From an uncultured Clostridia bacterium (lineage in GTDB: Bacteria > Bacillota > Clostridia > TANB77 > CAG-508), in the NCBI GenBank assembly GCA_944393565.1, contig CALYAM010000010.1:1-41616 (forward strand): a stretch of 41,616 bases of DNA, in the 5' to 3' direction. Under the pieces are notes generated by a model. It ran no database searches. It was not told the DNA's origin and worked only from the letters and a program-made list of their open reading frames with translations. This document shows positions 9,226 to 19,403 of this stretch, piece after piece (positions within the stretch are counted from its first letter, which is position 1; each line of letters opens with the position of its first letter). Position numbers and translations under genes: made by a program.

Positions 9226-10248
9226 ATGCTAGATAATCGAAAAAAAAGAATTTTACAAGCGATTATTGAAGAGTATATTAATACAGCAGAGCCAGTTAGC
9301 TCAGGAACCATACTTCAAAATTATGGACTAGAATGTAGCAGTGCTACTATAAGAAATGATATGGCTGAGCTAGAACATATAGGCTATCTTGATAAACCAC
9401 ATACATCAGCTGGAAGAGTACCATCTGCTAAGGGCTATCGTTTTTATGTAGATAAGCTTTTAAGAGATGATAATATCAGCATAAATGAAATGAAATATAT
9501 AAAAAACAAATTAGAAACTAAGGTTAATGAAATTGAAGAGTTAACTAAAATTGCAACTAATACATTATCAGAAATTACACATTACACATCTGTTGCAATT
9601 GGTCCAAAAACAAGTAGTCACCATATAGTAGACATTAAATTTGTCTTATTAGGTAGTAAAATATTAATGGCAGTTATTTTAACAGATGCAGGAGCAATAA
9701 AAGAAACAATTATTAAATTTGAACAAGATATTACAGTTCCACAAGTAGAAAATCTAAATACATTATTTAGAAATAAATTATGTGGCATGCCATTAGATAA
9801 AATTGATGAACCATTTGAGCAGTACTTGATGACTGAAATGAATAATGAAGTGAGAGTTATTAAACCAATAATAGAACAAATAAATCATGCAATAATTGAA
9901 AACACGGATTTATATTTTGAAGGTACAAATAAGGTTTTTAATTTTCCAGAATTTAAAAAATTAGATGTTGCAAGGAATTTTCTAAATTTATTAGATACAA
10001 AGGAACTTGTTTTAGATATATTAGATTCTGGTATTGCACAAGATATTAATGTTTATATTGGAGACGAAAATGAAAATGCTGATCTTAAGGATTTTAGTAT
10101 TGTAACATTTAAACATACAGTTGGAAATCATGATTTAGGCACTATTGGTATTATAGGACCAACGAGAATGGACTATTCGAAAGTAATTTCTGTTATGAAA
10201 TATATAAGCAAGAAGCTAAATGAACAATTAGAAAAGGGAATGTTCTAA
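9226..10248 (+). CDS. hrcA: Heat-inducible transcription repressor HrcA
   Basis: Represses chaperone operons through CIRCE; the site just upstream makes this operon autoregulated. The protein has 340 residues, full length. The N-terminal winged helix shows SSGTILQNYGLECSSATIR and the following NDMAELEHIGYLDKPHTSAGR, which is the family hallmark. The C-terminal dimerisation domain ends in the usual GTIGIIGPTRMDYSKVI. It is first in the order hrcA-grpE-dnaK-dnaJ that is standard in Firmicutes. AGAGGTGA precedes the ATG. Confidence 0.97.
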   Translation: MLDNRKKRILQAIIEEYINTAEPVSSGTILQNYGLECSSATIRNDMAELEHIGYLDKPHTSAGRVPSAKGYRFYVDKLLRDDNISINEMKYIKNKLETKVNEIEELTKIATNTLSEITHYTSVAIGPKTSSHHIVDIKFVLLGSKILMAVILTDAGAIKETIIKFEQDITVPQVENLNTLFRNKLCGMPLDKIDEPFEQYLMTEMNNEVRVIKPIIEQINHAIIENTDLYFEGTNKVFNFPEFKKLDVARNFLNLLDTKELVLDILDSGIAQDINVYIGDENENADLKDFSIVTFKHTVGNHDLGTIGIIGPTRMDYSKVISVMKYISKKLNEQLEKGMF

Positions 10249-10261
10249 GAGGAGGAAGACG

Positions 10262-10753
10262 ATGGAAGAAGAAAAACTAGAGAGCAAAACTAAGGAAGAA
10301 ATAAATAGCAAAGCAGATGAGATTATAGAACTGAAAAGAGAATTAGAAGAGAAAGACGATAGGCTAAAGCGATTAATGGCAGAATTTGAAAATTTCAAGA
10401 AAAGAAGCGGTAAAGAGAGAGAAATATTGTATAATTCTTTATTAGCAGATATTGTAAAATCGTTTTTACCTGTACTTGATAACTTAGAGAAAGCATCTGG
10501 TGCTGTATCAACAGATGAAAACTTTAAACAAGGAATTGAATTAGTTCTAAAACAATTTAAAGAAGTATTAAAAGCAAATGGAGTGACTGAAATTGAAACG
10601 GTAGGAACTGTATTTGACCCAGAACTCCATGAAGCAGTTTGCTCTGTTATTGATGAAAGCTTAGGAGAAAAAATTATAAAAGAAGAATTTAGAAAAGGTT
10701 ATAAGATTGGAAACAAAGTAATAAGACATTCAATGGTTGTAGTTGCAAATTAA
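10262..10753 (+). CDS. grpE: Nucleotide exchange factor GrpE
   Basis: Co-chaperone that releases ADP from DnaK. It has 163 residues with a long N-terminal coiled coil (about 1-60), then the family core LMAEFENFKKRSGKE and, in the C-terminal beta domain, FDPELHEAV and a closing KVIRHSMVVV. It begins 14 bases after hrcA with GAGGAGG as ribosome site. Confidence 0.96.
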   Translation: MEEEKLESKTKEEINSKADEIIELKRELEEKDDRLKRLMAEFENFKKRSGKEREILYNSLLADIVKSFLPVLDNLEKASGAVSTDENFKQGIELVLKQFKEVLKANGVTEIETVGTVFDPELHEAVCSVIDESLGEKIIKEEFRKGYKIGNKVIRHSMVVVAN

Positions 10754-10785
10754 ATTATACATAAATAGTTATTAATAAAAAATAA

Positions 10786-12654
<1,869 letters not shown>

Positions 12655-12675
12655 ATAAAAACAATCTTTAATATG

Positions 12676-12712
12676 GGGTGCAATTAAATACACACAACTT
12701 GCACCCTTTTTA
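12676..12712 (+). terminator. Terminator or attenuator between dnaK and dnaJ
   Basis: Perfect 8-bp stem GGGTGCAA (12676-12683) with TTGCACCC (12699-12706) followed by TTTTTATT. Since dnaJ follows on the same strand, it probably reduces rather than abolishes read-through, or dnaJ has its own promoter in the AT-rich stretch after it. Confidence 0.8.
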
Positions 12713-12796
12713 TTGCATAATAGTATTTAAATTTTAAAATGACAAAATTTAATATATACGAAATAATTATGCGTTTTTAGAGAGGAAGGGCAAAGT

Positions 12797-13954
12797 ATGG
12801 CAGAAAATAAAAGGGATTATTATGAAGTACTTGGTGTTAATAGAAATGTAAGTGATGATGAATTAAAAAAAGCATACCGCAAGCTTGCTAAAAAATACCA
12901 CCCTGATGCAAATCCATATAACAAAGCCGAAGCTGAAGCAAAGTTTAAAGAAGTAACAGAAGCATATGAAGTGTTATCAGATAAACAAAAAAGACAAATG
13001 TATGATCAATTCGGATTTAATGGCCCTTCAGGATTTGGTGGAACAAATGGTAATGCAGGAGGAAGCTATTATTCATATACTAATGGCGGCTTTGGAGGAT
13101 TTGACTTCAGTGATCTTGGAGGCTTTGGGGATATATTCTCATCTTTTTTTGGAGGTGGAAAAACAAACCGCAATCCTAATGCTCCTAAAAAAGGATCTAA
13201 TTTGCAGACAAACATTGAAATTACATTTGAAGAAGCATATGCGGGAGTTCAAAAAGAAATTAACATTACAAGAAACGAAGAATGCAATACATGCCATGGA
13301 AAGGGTAGCAAACCGGGTACTAGCCCAGAAATTTGTGGTATATGCCACGGAACAGGCCAAGTAACACAGACAATATCTACAATGCTAGGACAAATGCAAA
13401 CTAGCAGAACATGTAGTGCTTGTGGAGGCAGAGGAAAAATTATAAAAGAACCTTGCCCAGATTGTAGAGGTAGAGGGAAGATTAAAAAAAATATAAAAAT
13501 AACTGTGAAAATTCCAGAAGGCATAGATGAAGGCCAAACTGTAGTTCTACAAGGTCAAGGTGAGCCAGGAACAAATGGAGGAACACAAGGCGATTTATAT
13601 ATAATTGTACACGTAAAGAGACATAATTTATATACCAGAAAAGGTGATCATGTTTTATGTGACATTCCAATTACGTTTACACAAGCAACTTTGGGAGCCG
13701 AAATAGAAGTTCCTTTAGCAGATGGAAAAAAGGAAAAATATAAAATTCCAGAAGGAACGCAAACAGGTACAAAATTTACAATTAGAGGAAAAGGCTTTAA
13801 AAATGTAAATGGAAGTTGGAGGGGCGATTTTATTTTTACAGTAGTAGTACAAACACCAAAGAGATTAACACAGGAGCAAAGAAACTTGTTAGTTGAGCTT
13901 GCAAAGACAATGAACGAACAACCACCTGTAAAAAGAAGAGGTTTGTTTGGATAA
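12797..13954 (+). CDS. dnaJ: Chaperone DnaJ (Hsp40)
   Basis: Stimulates the DnaK ATPase and delivers substrates. It has 385 residues. The J domain carries the HPD motif in KKYHPDANP (about 35-37). A Gly/Phe-rich linker runs about 75-120. The zinc domain has all four repeats: [24 protein letters not shown] and CPDCRGRG. The C-terminal substrate domains follow and are complete. AGAGGAAGG precedes the ATG. It is the last gene of the heat-shock cluster. Confidence 0.98.
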   Translation: MAENKRDYYEVLGVNRNVSDDELKKAYRKLAKKYHPDANPYNKAEAEAKFKEVTEAYEVLSDKQKRQMYDQFGFNGPSGFGGTNGNAGGSYYSYTNGGFGGFDFSDLGGFGDIFSSFFGGGKTNRNPNAPKKGSNLQTNIEITFEEAYAGVQKEINITRNEECNTCHGKGSKPGTSPEICGICHGTGQVTQTISTMLGQMQTSRTCSACGGRGKIIKEPCPDCRGRGKIKKNIKITVKIPEGIDEGQTVVLQGQGEPGTNGGTQGDLYIIVHVKRHNLYTRKGDHVLCDIPITFTQATLGAEIEVPLADGKKEKYKIPEGTQTGTKFTIRGKGFKNVNGSWRGDFIFTVVVQTPKRLTQEQRNLLVELAKTMNEQPPVKRRGLFG

Positions 13955-13970
13955 TTTATAAATTACTATT

Positions 13971-14013
13971 AAAATCTTTATTAGTTAGATTATAGCTGGT
14001 AAAGATTTTTTTT
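13971..14013 (+). terminator. Terminator after dnaJ
   Basis: AAAATCTTTA (13971-13980) pairs with TAAAGATTTT (14000-14009), and the run of T continues to 14013. It ends the heat-shock cluster and faces the 3' end of the converging transposase remnant. Confidence 0.75.
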
Positions 14014-14032
14014 GCTAATAGGTTATTCTCCT

Positions 14033-14299
14033 TCAATAATTTTTATTATCTTCATTAATATTTCTTTTTATGCACCTTCCATTAATAGAAGACGTGCAAC
14101 GGTCAACATCACTACATGAAGCACAACCTATGCCCTGGTACACCTTATAATAATTCGTTTTACCATTTCTGGTTTCTTTTGAATGTCTTGATAATATTAA
14201 TTCTTTTTGATTTGGGCAAATATAAATATCTTTTTCCGCATTATATATAAAATAACTTTTATCAAAAGGATTTAATTGCCTGTTTAAACTTATATGCAT
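14033..14299 (-). pseudogene. IS1182-type transposase remnant
   Basis: The 88-residue frame (reaching 14338 if earlier Met codons are used) resembles the internal zinc-binding part of IS1182/DDE transposases: a FIYN..KDIYICPN stretch, YYKVYQG, CASCSDVDRC, then GRCIKRN. The N- and C-terminal thirds of the transposase, including the catalytic DDE residues, are absent, so it cannot transpose. A GGGAGGA site precedes the Met at 14299, so the fragment may still be translated, either by chance or as a captured small Cys protein. There is no in-frame CGG. Confidence 0.6.
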
Positions 14300-14446
14300 A
14301 AAAATTCCTCCCTCACATCTGTATTCATCATAGAACAAAAAAACATATAAATCAATATATAAATAAAATATAACCTATAAGTTAAATAAAATTACTCTAA
14401 GATAAAAATTTTTCACTTCCACAAAAAGGAGAGTGTTAAAATCTAA

Positions 14447-14486
14447 CTGTGCAATTCAAAAACATTTTCGAATTGTACAGATTTTT
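14447..14486 (+). terminator. Terminator-like hairpin
   Basis: CTGTGCAATTC (14447-14457) pairs with GAATTGTACAG (14470-14480) with one G-T pair, followed by ATTTTTC. No gene reads into it from the left on this strand, so it may belong to a lost element or to a small RNA. Confidence 0.5.
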
Positions 14487-14688
14487 CTTGTTATTTCGAG
14501 TAAAAACGACTTCCCACTTGAAATATCAGCCATTTTTCGAAAAAATGAAGTTGTGGGAAAATGAATAAAAGGATTTATGTATTAAAAATATTTTATAAAC
14601 ATTACAAATAGGGTGTTTGAAAAATTCCGTACATAATAAATCGGAAATTTATTATTGCAATATTTTTACAAAAAAATGCAAAATTGTG

Positions 14689-14717
14689 TTTACATTTATA
14701 AAATAATCATATAAAAT
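14689..14717 (+). promoter_or_regulatory. Likely promoter of the GT4 gene
   Basis: TTTACA at 14689-14694 and TAAAAT at 14712-14717 with a 17-base spacer. It lies about 55 bases before the start codon. The match is moderate in very AT-rich DNA. Confidence 0.4.
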
Positions 14718-14771
14718 AAAAATAATTGTAAGAGAGACACTAAAGAGAATAAAAAAAGGGGGCAACAACAA

Positions 14772-16061
14772 ATGAAAATCTTAATGCTTACGTGGGAATA
14801 TCCACCAAGAATTGTGGGAGGAATTGCAAGGGTTGTACACGATTTATCTAAAAGACTTATAAAAGATGGTCATGAAGTAACAGTAGTTACTTATAAGGAA
14901 GGTAATTTGCCAGACTTTGAAAATGACAAGGGAGTTAGGGTTTATAGGGTTCCTAATTTTGAAATAAACCCAAATAATTTTATAGACTGGGTTATGCAGC
15001 TAAATTTTAATTTGGTTGCCAAAACTACAGAAATTATTAACAAGGAAGGCACGTTTGATGTAATACATGCACATGATTGGCTTGTGGCATATGCAGCAAA
15101 AACCCTAAAACATTCTTTTGATATTCCTCTTGTTGCAACAATACATGCTACTGAATCAGGAAGAAATGGCGGTATTCATGACGAAGTACAGCGTTACATT
15201 AATGATACAGAATGGCTACTTACATATGAAGCAACAGAAGTTATAGTAAATAGTAACTTTATGAAAAGTGATATTCAAAGATTATTTGGCTTACCTTTTG
15301 GGAAAATAAACGTAATACCAAATGGATTGAATTTAACAACTTTTACAGGACTAGAAAGAGATTACAGTTTTAGAAGGCAATATGCAGCGGACAATGAAAA
15401 AATAATTTTAACAATGGGAAGAATGGTATACGAAAAAGGAGTACAACATTTAATTGCTGCAATGCCGAAAATCCTTGATAATTATCATGATGCAAAATTA
15501 GTAATTGTCGGAAAAGGTGGAATGATTGATGAACTAAAAACTCAGGTTCACAGCTTGGGTATTGATCAAAAAGTTTATTTTGCAGGTTTCTTAAATTCTA
15601 GAAAATTACCAATTTACCAATGCTCAGATATTGCTGTATTCCCAAGCACATATGAACCATTTGGAATTGTTGCATTAGAAGCGATGCTTGCTGGAGTACC
15701 AACAGTTGTATCAGATGTAGGTGGCTTAGATGAGATAGTACAACATGGTGTAAATGGAATGAAAAGTTATGCTGGAAACCCAAATTCTATTGCGGATTCA
15801 ATTTTAGCATTGCTATATAATCCAGAATTGTGTGCGAATATAACTAAAAAAGCAAAACAAGAGGTAAAAGAAAATTATAGTTGGACTAAGATTGCACAAG
15901 ATACACATTTTACTTATCAAAAAGCAATTTGCCAGACAATGGCACAAAGACAGGCTAATGAATTGCTACAAGAGAAAATACAGAAAACAAGAAAATCTAA
16001 AAATACTGAAAATGAAATTACAAATTTATTGGCATTTAAAAAAAGGCATGCATATGCTTAA
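14772..16061 (+). CDS. Glycosyltransferase family 4, glycogen-synthase-like
   Basis: GT-B fold retaining glycosyltransferase that moves a sugar from a nucleotide sugar. It has 429 residues. The N-terminal part shows MLTWEYPPRIVGGIARVV, as in bacterial glycogen synthases and related GT4 enzymes. The C-terminal nucleotide-sugar domain shows GRMVYEKGVQHL (about 219) and EPFGIVALEAMLAG (about 296), with the conserved E..G...E pattern. Donor and acceptor cannot be fixed; glycogen, a glycolipid or surface glycan are all possible. The ribosome site is AAAGGGGG. A YlbF-family gene follows after 33 bases. Confidence 0.85.
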   Translation: MKILMLTWEYPPRIVGGIARVVHDLSKRLIKDGHEVTVVTYKEGNLPDFENDKGVRVYRVPNFEINPNNFIDWVMQLNFNLVAKTTEIINKEGTFDVIHAHDWLVAYAAKTLKHSFDIPLVATIHATESGRNGGIHDEVQRYINDTEWLLTYEATEVIVNSNFMKSDIQRLFGLPFGKINVIPNGLNLTTFTGLERDYSFRRQYAADNEKIILTMGRMVYEKGVQHLIAAMPKILDNYHDAKLVIVGKGGMIDELKTQVHSLGIDQKVYFAGFLNSRKLPIYQCSDIAVFPSTYEPFGIVALEAMLAGVPTVVSDVGGLDEIVQHGVNGMKSYAGNPNSIADSILALLYNPELCANITKKAKQEVKENYSWTKIAQDTHFTYQKAICQTMAQRQANELLQEKIQKTRKSKNTENEITNLLAFKKRHAYA

Positions 16062-16094
16062 GAATAATTAGTACGCCTTAGGGAGGAAATAAAA

Positions 16095-16430
16095 ATGAAA
16101 GTTTATGATAAAGCAAATGAACTTGCAAAAGATTTAACAGAATGTAATGAATATTTAACATATAAAAAAATAAAAGAAGAGGTATATGCAAATCCTGACT
16201 TGAAAGACAAAATAAAAGAATTCGATAAGATTCGTTATGATACACAAGTTATAGCAATACAGGGAGAAAAGCAAGATGAAAATAAGATTAAAAAATTACA
16301 GGAATTATATGAAATACTCTTAAAGGAACCAAAAGTTAAAGAATATTTTGATGCAGAAGTAAGATTTAATGTACTCCTTGCTGATGTAAATAAAATTATT
16401 GGTGAAGCTGTAAAAGATGTTTTAAAATAG
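16095..16430 (+). CDS. YlbF/YmcA family protein
   Basis: A 111-residue, nearly all-helical protein of the YlbF/YmcA (DUF964) family. In Bacillus, members form a complex with YaaT that promotes mRNA processing by RNase Y and so affects competence, biofilm and sporulation. The pattern VYDKANELAKDL, then EVYANPDLKDKIKEF, then EPKVKEYFDAE and VNKIIGEA is characteristic. GGGAGGAAA precedes the ATG. Confidence 0.85.
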   Translation: MKVYDKANELAKDLTECNEYLTYKKIKEEVYANPDLKDKIKEFDKIRYDTQVIAIQGEKQDENKIKKLQELYEILLKEPKVKEYFDAEVRFNVLLADVNKIIGEAVKDVLK

Positions 16431-16440
16431 CAATAATAAA

Positions 16441-16476
16441 AGCCGTTGTATAATATCCAATTTAGATACAATGGCT
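16441..16476 (+). terminator. Hairpin after the YlbF-family gene
   Basis: An 11-bp stem (16441-16451 with 16466-16476, one G-T pair) with a 14-base loop. It lacks a downstream T run, so it may be a processing or weak termination site. The next gene begins 25 bases later. Confidence 0.55.
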
Positions 16477-16501
16477 ATAAGTTTATATATAGGTGATAAA
16501 A

Positions 16502-17203
16502 ATGGTTGAACTTGCGATATTAACAATATTAATGGTATTAGGAATAATATTTCTTAAGTATGTGTTTGGGCTAAAGTTTAAAGAAATAAAGAAAATGGCA
16601 AAAAACACGGAATTAGATGAACTTACAAAGGACTTACCAAATTCGGAAGATATAACAAAACAAATGCTAGAGATAATTAAAAATACAGATGTAAAAGTAA
16701 AAAAAATGTTAGATGAAAATACTGGAACCAGTTTATACACCGTAATGAATAATACAATTTCACTTGGAAATATGGAAAATAAATTTGCAAGAGTTCAGAC
16801 AATAGCACATGAGTGCTTGCATTCCATACAAAGCAAAAGATTATTATGGTTTAATTTTATTTATTCTAATATATACTTTGCATATTATATTATAAGCTTG
16901 GTACTTACATTTTTGGGATTTTTTGAAAACGTATTTTTTCATATGTTTATAATATTATTTCTAGGTATTATATGGTATACTGTAAGGGCTTATTTAGAAA
17001 CTGATGCAATGACAAAAGCTCCATATTTAGCAAATGAATATTTAAAACAGACTAAACTTGAAGATGAAAAAATAAAAACTTTAATTAGCTCATATAACAA
17101 GATTAATGAACAAGCAATTCCAATGGTAAATTATTACTTAATTATACAGGTATTTTGCAGACTAATTTTATATTCAGTTATTTCAATGATAGTAATAGGA
17201 TAA
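16502..17203 (+). CDS. Membrane protein with a zinc metallopeptidase motif
   Basis: A 233-residue protein with an N-terminal membrane helix (about 1-22), a soluble segment, the motif AHECLHSIQ with HExxH at about 103-107, two close helices (about 120-165), and a final helix at the C terminus. The HExxH motif followed by membrane helices suggests an M48- or YugP-like membrane zinc protease. A third zinc ligand is uncertain; E176 or so in YLETDAM is a candidate. I start it at ATG 16502 because AGGTGA at 16491-16496 fits that codon; a GTG at 16493 also opens the frame. A strong terminator follows. Confidence 0.6.
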   Translation: MVELAILTILMVLGIIFLKYVFGLKFKEIKKMAKNTELDELTKDLPNSEDITKQMLEIIKNTDVKVKKMLDENTGTSLYTVMNNTISLGNMENKFARVQTIAHECLHSIQSKRLLWFNFIYSNIYFAYYIISLVLTFLGFFENVFFHMFIILFLGIIWYTVRAYLETDAMTKAPYLANEYLKQTKLEDEKIKTLISSYNKINEQAIPMVNYYLIIQVFCRLILYSVISMIVIG

Positions 17204-17237
17204 AACAAAAGCAAGGCTTTTGCCTTGCTTTTGTTTT
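17202..17237. terminator. Strong bidirectional terminator
   Basis: Perfect 16-bp stem (17202-17217 with 17222-17237) around TTTT. AAAA at one end and TTTT at the other let it work on both strands. It separates the metallopeptidase gene from the converging minus-strand gene. Confidence 0.95.
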
Positions 17238-17306
17238 GCATTGGGTAATCAACCTTTTTGACATTTCAGCTTTTCAAGAATTTCCCACATGCAAAATTTA
17301 GGTTTC

Positions 17307-17558
17307 TTATTCTACTGAGTCAAGAATTCTCTTGACATCATCAAGGGAAAAAATTTGAATGTGAGTCATGTACTTCTGCAAAAAAATCTGACCATTTGGA
17401 AAAATGTAAATTTTCACGTCGCAGGTTTTAAAAAAGATTTTAATCAAATAGCTATTGCTACCTGATTTCAGAGATGGCTTGACTCCAAAGGTAAACCGGA
17501 TGTTCCTGTCTTTACAGTAATCAGATATCTCTTGCAGAAATGTTTCAGTGTGATACAT
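17307..17558 (-). CDS. Small protein of unknown function with foreign codon use
   Basis: An 83-residue frame; I choose the Met at 17558 because AGGAGGG lies about nine bases before it, while the Met at 17564 is too close. No domain is recognised; the centre is a beta-rich stretch containing IYIFPNGQIFLQ. Its codons (AAC, ATC, ACC, GTC, CTG, TGC) differ clearly from all neighbours and its GC content is higher, so it looks recently acquired. It holds the only in-frame CGG in the window that is not at a frame break (17498-17496, in NIRFTF). If CGG shifts the ribosome in this host, translation would end ten codons later at TGA. Confidence 0.55.
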   Translation of the reverse strand: MYHTETFLQEISDYCKDRNIRFTFGVKPSLKSGSNSYLIKIFFKTCDVKIYIFPNGQIFLQKYMTHIQIFSLDDVKRILDSVE

Positions 17559-17642
17559 TGCCATTTCCCTCCTAAAAAGAATAATATTAATTATACCACA
17601 AATATTTTAAATAAACAAATTTGGGAAAAATGATAAAAATAC

Positions 17643-17671
17643 TTTAAAAGAATAGTAAAATAGCGTATAAT
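17643..17671 (+). promoter_or_regulatory. Likely promoter of the recJ-relA-hisS group
   Basis: TTTAAA at 17643-17648, 17-base spacer, TATAAT at 17666-17671, about 30 bases before the recJ start. The -10 box is perfect and the -35 box is weak. Confidence 0.6.
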
Positions 17672-17700
17672 ATAAAAAATGAATATTTTAGGAGATAAGG

Positions 17701-19383
17701 ATGAATAAAAAATGGGAATTTTATACTGTTGATGAAAAACAAGTGAAAGTTATAGCTGAAAAATTTCATATACCAGACCTTATAGCACAAGTGTTAGTAG
17801 ATAGAAATATAACTGACGAAAGGGAAATACAAACATACCTAACTCCAACGAGAGATGATTTTCATGATCCTTTTTTAATGCCAGATATGGCAATTGCAGT
17901 GAAAGAAATAATAACAGCGATAAATGAAAAGCAAAAAGTAATTATATATGGCGACTATGATGTAGATGGAATTACAAGTATAACTGTTTTAAAAAAGTTT
18001 TTGGAAGAAAGAGGCTTACTAGTAGATGAATATATACCAAATCGTCTAGATGAGGGATATGGACTAAATAAAAATGCCATAAATGAAATTGCAAAACAAG
18101 GTTATCAATTGATAATTACAGTTGACTGTGGCATTTCTGGATTAGAAGAGGTAGAATTTGCAAAAGAATTAGGAATTAAGATGATTATAACAGATCATCA
18201 TGAAACCTTAGATAAATTACCTAATGCACTTGCTGTTGTAAACGCAAAAAGAAAAGATAGTAAGTATCCGTTTAATATGCTAGCAGGAGTTGGGGTCGTA
18301 TTTAAGCTAATACAAGCCATAAGTATTCACTTAAATTTAGAGGCAAAAGAATATCTGAAATTTTTGGATATTGTGTGCATTGGCACTATTTCGGATATTG
18401 TGCCACTAATTAACGAAAATAGAGTTATTGCAAAACTAGGACTAAAATTAGTTGAGAAAACAAAGAATATAGGTTTAAAAACATTAATTAAATCATCAGG
18501 TTATAAAAAAATAGATTCAAATATGATTTCATTTGGAATTGCTCCAAGAATTAATGCATGTGGTAGGATGGGCTATGAACAAGAAGCATTGAAGCTTTTT
18601 TTAACAGATAATATTACAACTGCAATTAAGATTACAGAAAGACTTAATAAGTATAATCAAATTAGGCAAGAAACAGAAAAAAGGATATATATAGAAGCAA
18701 GTAAATTGATGGAAAAAGAAAATAATCAAAATAGTATTATTTTAGCATCTGAAAATTGGCACCATGGTGTGATTGGAATAGTTGCATCAAAGCTCACAGA
18801 CATGTATTTTAAACCAACTGTTTTACTTTGTATAGACAAAGATGAAGCAAAAGGATCTGGAAGGAGCATACCAGGATTTGATTTGCATGAAGCTGTTTGC
18901 AAATCGAGTGAATATCTGGAAAAATATGGTGGACATGGTATGGCAATTGGAGTAACATTGAAAAAAAATAATATTGAAAATTTTAAAAAGAAATTTAGAA
19001 AAATTGCAGACGAATATCATATAGAAAATATTGTTCCAGTAATATATATAGATAAGCAAGTAGAGCTAAATGAACTTTCAATAGATGTGGTAAGGCAAAT
19101 TAAGTTATTAGAACCATTTGGCGAAGGAAATAAGATGCCAATTTTTTTATTTAAAAATTTAAAGATTGATTCTATTAGGGCTCTTTCTGAAGGTAAACAC
19201 TTAAAATTAACACTGAAAGAGGGAAATCAATTAATAAATGCTATTGGGTTTAATATGGGAACTTTAGCTGATGAATATAGATTAGATGATAAAATAGATG
19301 TTGTAGGCTATTTAGAAATAAATGAATTTAGTGGAAATTGCCAAATACAAATTAATTTAAAAGATGTTAGAAAATCGTATTAG
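17701..19383 (+). CDS. recJ: Single-stranded-DNA exonuclease RecJ
   Basis: 5'-3' exonuclease for recombination and mismatch repair, DHH phosphoesterase family. It has 560 residues. Motifs are YGDYDVDGI (about 83-91), VDCGISG, ITDHHET (DHH at about 165), the DHHA1 part with GYEQEALKLF and NWHHGVIGIVASKL, and SGRSIPGFDLH followed by GGHGMAIG. Slightly shorter than many RecJ proteins but with all core motifs. TAGGAG precedes the ATG. The order recJ-relA-MBL-hisS is common in Clostridia. Confidence 0.95.
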   Translation: MNKKWEFYTVDEKQVKVIAEKFHIPDLIAQVLVDRNITDEREIQTYLTPTRDDFHDPFLMPDMAIAVKEIITAINEKQKVIIYGDYDVDGITSITVLKKFLEERGLLVDEYIPNRLDEGYGLNKNAINEIAKQGYQLIITVDCGISGLEEVEFAKELGIKMIITDHHETLDKLPNALAVVNAKRKDSKYPFNMLAGVGVVFKLIQAISIHLNLEAKEYLKFLDIVCIGTISDIVPLINENRVIAKLGLKLVEKTKNIGLKTLIKSSGYKKIDSNMISFGIAPRINACGRMGYEQEALKLFLTDNITTAIKITERLNKYNQIRQETEKRIYIEASKLMEKENNQNSIILASENWHHGVIGIVASKLTDMYFKPTVLLCIDKDEAKGSGRSIPGFDLHEAVCKSSEYLEKYGGHGMAIGVTLKKNNIENFKKKFRKIADEYHIENIVPVIYIDKQVELNELSIDVVRQIKLLEPFGEGNKMPIFLFKNLKIDSIRALSEGKHLKLTLKEGNQLINAIGFNMGTLADEYRLDDKIDVVGYLEINEFSGNCQIQINLKDVRKSY

Positions 19384-19403
19384 GAACTAAAGGAGTGATT
19401 GCT

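Larger units (their letters stand above)
14339..14771. other. Intergenic stretch with palindromes, no gene seen
   Basis: About 430 bases with no CDS. It holds the hairpin at 14447-14480; a second inverted pair, TTCCCAC (14511-14517) with GTGGGAA (14553-14559), enclosing a small palindrome built around TTTTTCGAAAAAA; and a promoter-like end near 14690-14717. The palindromes beside a transposase fragment may be relics of the element's ends. Confidence 0.5.

Noticed and set aside
12966..13364. 132-residue plus-strand ORF inside dnaJ and the many minus-strand ORFs over conserved genes
   Set aside because: They overlap strongly conserved genes in another frame, have no ribosome site and show no domain.
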